64,000 bases of DNA from Streptomyces eurythermus. Its GTDB lineage: Bacteria > Actinomycetota > Actinomycetes > Streptomycetales > Streptomycetaceae. The position numbers and the translations under genes were made by a program. The notes below the pieces were generated by a model, which saw only the letters and a program-made list of their open reading frames with translations, was not told where the DNA came from and ran no database searches. How positions within the stretch are numbered: the stretch's first letter is position 1; every line of letters begins with the position of its first letter. This document shows, piece after piece, positions 61,457-64,000 of this stretch. Location: the NCBI RefSeq assembly GCF_014649115.1, contig NZ_BMSK01000012.1, forward strand, positions 124,001 through 188,000, given 5' to 3'.

Positions 61457-61586
61457 ACCTACCGGCAATACGCGCTAGAGTGTGACAACGCCAAGGGCCG
61501 GCATCGCTCTCACCCACGAGGGCGCCAGAACCACCGGAGGGACCCGGGGTTCGGCTACCCCTGGACGAAGGACAAAGGAGTCGCGG

Positions 61587-62381
61587 GTGTCCAGCTCCGA
61601 CATCTTCATCGGCGAGACCATCGGTACCGCCATACTCATCCTGCTCGGCGGCGGTGTCTGTGCCGCCGTCACGCTGAAGGCCTCCAAGGCCCGCAACGCC
61701 GGCTGGCTCGCCATCGCCTTCGGGTGGGGCTTCGCCGTCATGACGGCCGCGTACATCTCCGGGCCGCTGTCCGGCGCGCACCTCAACCCGGCCCTCACCG
61801 TCGCCCTGGCCATCAAGGACGGCGACTGGAGCAACGTTCCGACCTACTTCGCCGGTCAGCTGCTGGGTGCCGTCATCGGCGCCGTCCTGGTGTGGGTCGC
61901 CTACTACGGCCAGTTCCTCGCCCACCTGACGGACAAGGAGATCGTCGGCGGCCCCGGCGCGCAGACCACCTCGGCCAAGGCCGTCGAGGCCCAGGAGAAG
62001 GGCGCCGGCCCGGTCCTCGGCATCTTCTCCACCGGTCCGGAGATCCGGAACGTGGCGCAGAACCTCGCCACGGAGATCATCGGCACCGTCGTGCTGATCC
62101 TCGCCGTCCTCACCCAGGGCCTGAACGACCAGGGCAACGGCCTCGGCGTCCTCGGCGGTCTGATCACCGCGCTCGTGGTGGTCTCCATCGGTCTGTCGCT
62201 GGGCGGTCCGACGGGCTACGCGATCAACCCGGCCCGCGACCTCGGCCCGCGCATCGTGCACGCCCTGCTGCCGCTGCCCAACAAGGGCGGTTCCGACTGG
62301 TCCTACGCCTGGATCCCGGTGGTCGGTCCGCTGGCCGGCGGCGCGATCGCGGCGGGCATCTACAACCTCGCCTTCGCCTAG
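61587..62381 (+). CDS. glpF: glycerol facilitator GlpF (aquaglyceroporin)
   Basis: 264 residues, six membrane helices and two NPA half-helices: GAHLNPALTV and AINPARDLGPR. The Asp after the second NPAR is the glycerol-channel signature. SGPLSGAHL and the large second-pore region (GPVLGIFSTGPEIRN) also fit GlpF. It lets glycerol enter for phosphorylation by GlpK. AAAGGAG precedes GTG 61587. It is the first gene of the gyl operon, with glpK 79 bp behind. Confidence 0.95.
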   Translation: MSSSDIFIGETIGTAILILLGGGVCAAVTLKASKARNAGWLAIAFGWGFAVMTAAYISGPLSGAHLNPALTVALAIKDGDWSNVPTYFAGQLLGAVIGAVLVWVAYYGQFLAHLTDKEIVGGPGAQTTSAKAVEAQEKGAGPVLGIFSTGPEIRNVAQNLATEIIGTVVLILAVLTQGLNDQGNGLGVLGGLITALVVVSIGLSLGGPTGYAINPARDLGPRIVHALLPLPNKGGSDWSYAWIPVVGPLAGGAIAAGIYNLAFA

Positions 62382-62460
62382 GAAGCTTGCGGAGAGCACC
62401 GAGACTTCGCGCGCACGCCGCACGCACAGCCCCAACACCACGGACTTCCAGGAGCACACA

Positions 62461-63999
62461 GTGACCGACGCCCACACCGCAGGCCCCTTCATCGCGGCGA
62501 TCGACCAGGGCACCACCTCCTCCCGCTGCATCGTCTTCGACCGGGACGGCCGCATCGTCGCCGTCGACCAGAAGGAGCACGAGCAGATCTTCCCCAAGCC
62601 CGGCTGGGTCGAGCACGACGCCAACGAGATCTGGACCAACGTCCAGGAGGTCGTCGCCGGCGCCGTGGCCAAGGCCGGCATCACCCGGGACGACATCAAG
62701 GCCATCGGCATCACCAACCAGCGCGAGACCACCGTGCTGTGGGACAAGAACACCGGTGAGCCCGTCCACAACGCCATCGTCTGGCAGGACACCCGCACCG
62801 ACGCCCTGTGCCGGGAGCTGGGCCGCAACGTCGGCCAGGACCGCTTCCGCCGGGAGACCGGCCTGCCGCTCGCGTCGTACTTCGCCGGGCCCAAGGCCCG
62901 CTGGCTGCTCGACAACGTCGAGGGCCTGCGCGAGCGCGCCGAGGCCGGCGACATCCTCTTCGGCACCATGGACACCTGGGTCATCTGGAACCTGACCGGC
63001 GGGGTGAACGGCGGCCGGCACGTCACCGACGTCACCAACGCCTCGCGCACCCTGCTGATGAACCTGCACACGATGCGGTGGGACGACAAGATCTGCGAGT
63101 CCATCGGCGTGCCGGAGCAGATCCTGCCCGAGATCCGCTCCTCCGCCGAGGTCTACGGCGAGATCAGCGGCGGCCGCCTGGGCGAGCTGCTCGGCGGCAT
63201 CCCGGTCGCCTCCGCGCTCGGCGACCAGCAGGCGGCCCTTTTCGGCCAGTGCTGTTTCTCCGAGGGCGAGACCAAGTCGACCTACGGCACCGGCACCTTC
63301 ATGGTGATGAACACCGGCGAGAAGATCATCAACTCCTACGCCGGTCTGCTCACCACCGTCGGCTACAAGATCGGCGACCAGCCGACCGTGTACGCCCTGG
63401 AGGGCTCGATCGCCGTCACCGGCTCGCTGGTGCAGTGGATGCGCGACCAGATGGGCCTGATCTCCACCGCCGCCGAGATCGAGACGCTCGCGCTCTCGGT
63501 CGAGGACAACGGCGGCGCGTACTTCGTGCCGGCCTTCTCCGGCCTGTTCGCCCCGCACTGGCGCTCCGACGCGCGCGGGGTGATCGCCGGCCTGACCCGG
63601 TACGTGACCAAGGCGCACCTCGCGCGCGCCGTCCTCGAGGCCACCGCCTGGCAGACGCGGGAGATCGCCGACGCCATGGTGAAGGACTCCGGCGACGAGC
63701 TGGTGACCCTCAAGGTGGACGGCGGCATGACCGCCAACAACCTGCTGATGCAGACCCTGGCCGACGTCCTGGACGCGCCGGTGGTGCGCCCGATGGTCGC
63801 CGAGACCACCTGCCTCGGCGCCGCCTACGCCGCCGGTCTCGCCGTCGGCTTCTGGTCCAGCACCGACGACCTGCGCGCCAACTGGCGCCGGGCCGCCGAG
63901 TGGACCCCCCGCATGGACGCGGAGACCCGCGCCCGTGAGTACAAGAACTGGCTCAAGGCCGTCGACCGGACCATGGGCTGGCTCGACGACGAGAGCTGA
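62461..63999 (+). CDS. glpK: glycerol kinase GlpK
   Basis: 512 residues, complete just before the window end. FGGY-kinase motifs: AAIDQGTTSSRCIVFD (phosphate 1), GITNQRETTVLWD, AIVWQDTRT, SALGDQQAALFGQ with the catalytic Asp, STYGTGTFMVMNTG (FGGY first signature region), and KVDGGMTANNLLMQ (adenosine motif). It makes glycerol-3-phosphate from glycerol and ATP. CAGGAG precedes GTG 62461. In S. coelicolor the operon continues with glpD; here the window ends at base 64000. Confidence 0.96.
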   Translation: MTDAHTAGPFIAAIDQGTTSSRCIVFDRDGRIVAVDQKEHEQIFPKPGWVEHDANEIWTNVQEVVAGAVAKAGITRDDIKAIGITNQRETTVLWDKNTGEPVHNAIVWQDTRTDALCRELGRNVGQDRFRRETGLPLASYFAGPKARWLLDNVEGLRERAEAGDILFGTMDTWVIWNLTGGVNGGRHVTDVTNASRTLLMNLHTMRWDDKICESIGVPEQILPEIRSSAEVYGEISGGRLGELLGGIPVASALGDQQAALFGQCCFSEGETKSTYGTGTFMVMNTGEKIINSYAGLLTTVGYKIGDQPTVYALEGSIAVTGSLVQWMRDQMGLISTAAEIETLALSVEDNGGAYFVPAFSGLFAPHWRSDARGVIAGLTRYVTKAHLARAVLEATAWQTREIADAMVKDSGDELVTLKVDGGMTANNLLMQTLADVLDAPVVRPMVAETTCLGAAYAAGLAVGFWSSTDDLRANWRRAAEWTPRMDAETRAREYKNWLKAVDRTMGWLDDES

Positions 64000-64000
64000 G

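Overview
The window is high-GC actinobacterial chromosome, almost certainly Streptomyces. The signs are about 70% GC, GTG/ATG/TTG starts with strong Shine-Dalgarno sites, several leaderless promoters (TANNNT 6-8 nt before the start), a Pup-proteasome locus, a conservon (cvn) operon and the gyl glycerol operon. Gene content and order match, from memory, the S. coelicolor segment around SCO1607-SCO1660. No tRNA, rRNA, CRISPR array, prophage or insertion sequence was recognised, so this looks like core chromosome. I call 56 protein genes; only the first is cut by the window edge.

Layout. 1-4.9 kb: an SseB-like protein, a membrane-anchored mycosin protease coupled to a proline-rich membrane protein, and a D-threonine-aldolase-like PLP enzyme. 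4.9-10 kb: a catabolic cluster (dehydrogenase, aldehyde dehydrogenase, GlnA4-type gamma-glutamyl-amine ligase) divergent from a FadR-type regulator and a gamma-glutamyl hydrolase; this fits amine or ethanolamine use through gamma-glutamyl intermediates. 10-14.6 kb: kinase-like protein, a 53-bp direct repeat, LysR/TDT transporter pair, metal- or cobalamin-binding protein, XRE-cupin regulator. 15-17.9 kb: glycine betaine/choline-type ABC importer with fused permease and binding protein. 18-21.8 kb: 5'-3' exonuclease, iron-regulated siderophore-interacting protein, acetyltransferase, pseudouridine synthase. 21.8-26.4 kb: complete conservon with a P450 lacking the ExxR motif.

26.8-46 kb is housekeeping and protein quality control: Mtr4/HelY-like helicase, TatC and TatA, PafB/PafC, two FKBP isomerases, PafA, an MFS/LacI pair, proteasome PrcA/PrcB, an endonuclease VII-like protein inserted between prcB and pup, Pup, Dop, and the ATPase ARC. 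Together ARC, 20S core, Pup, Dop and PafA form the complete pupylation-degradation pathway. 46-56.5 kb: ferredoxin, tRNA m1A methyltransferase, site-2 protease with CBS domains, RecB-like nuclease, orphan response regulator, two oligopeptide-type binding lipoproteins, HAD phosphatase. 56.6-64 kb: cobalamin-dependent methionine synthase and the glycerol regulon gylR-glpF-glpK with two recognisable GylR operators.

Most transcription units end in strong GC hairpins. Functions are assigned by reading motifs in the translated sequence and by recalled family knowledge; no database search was run.
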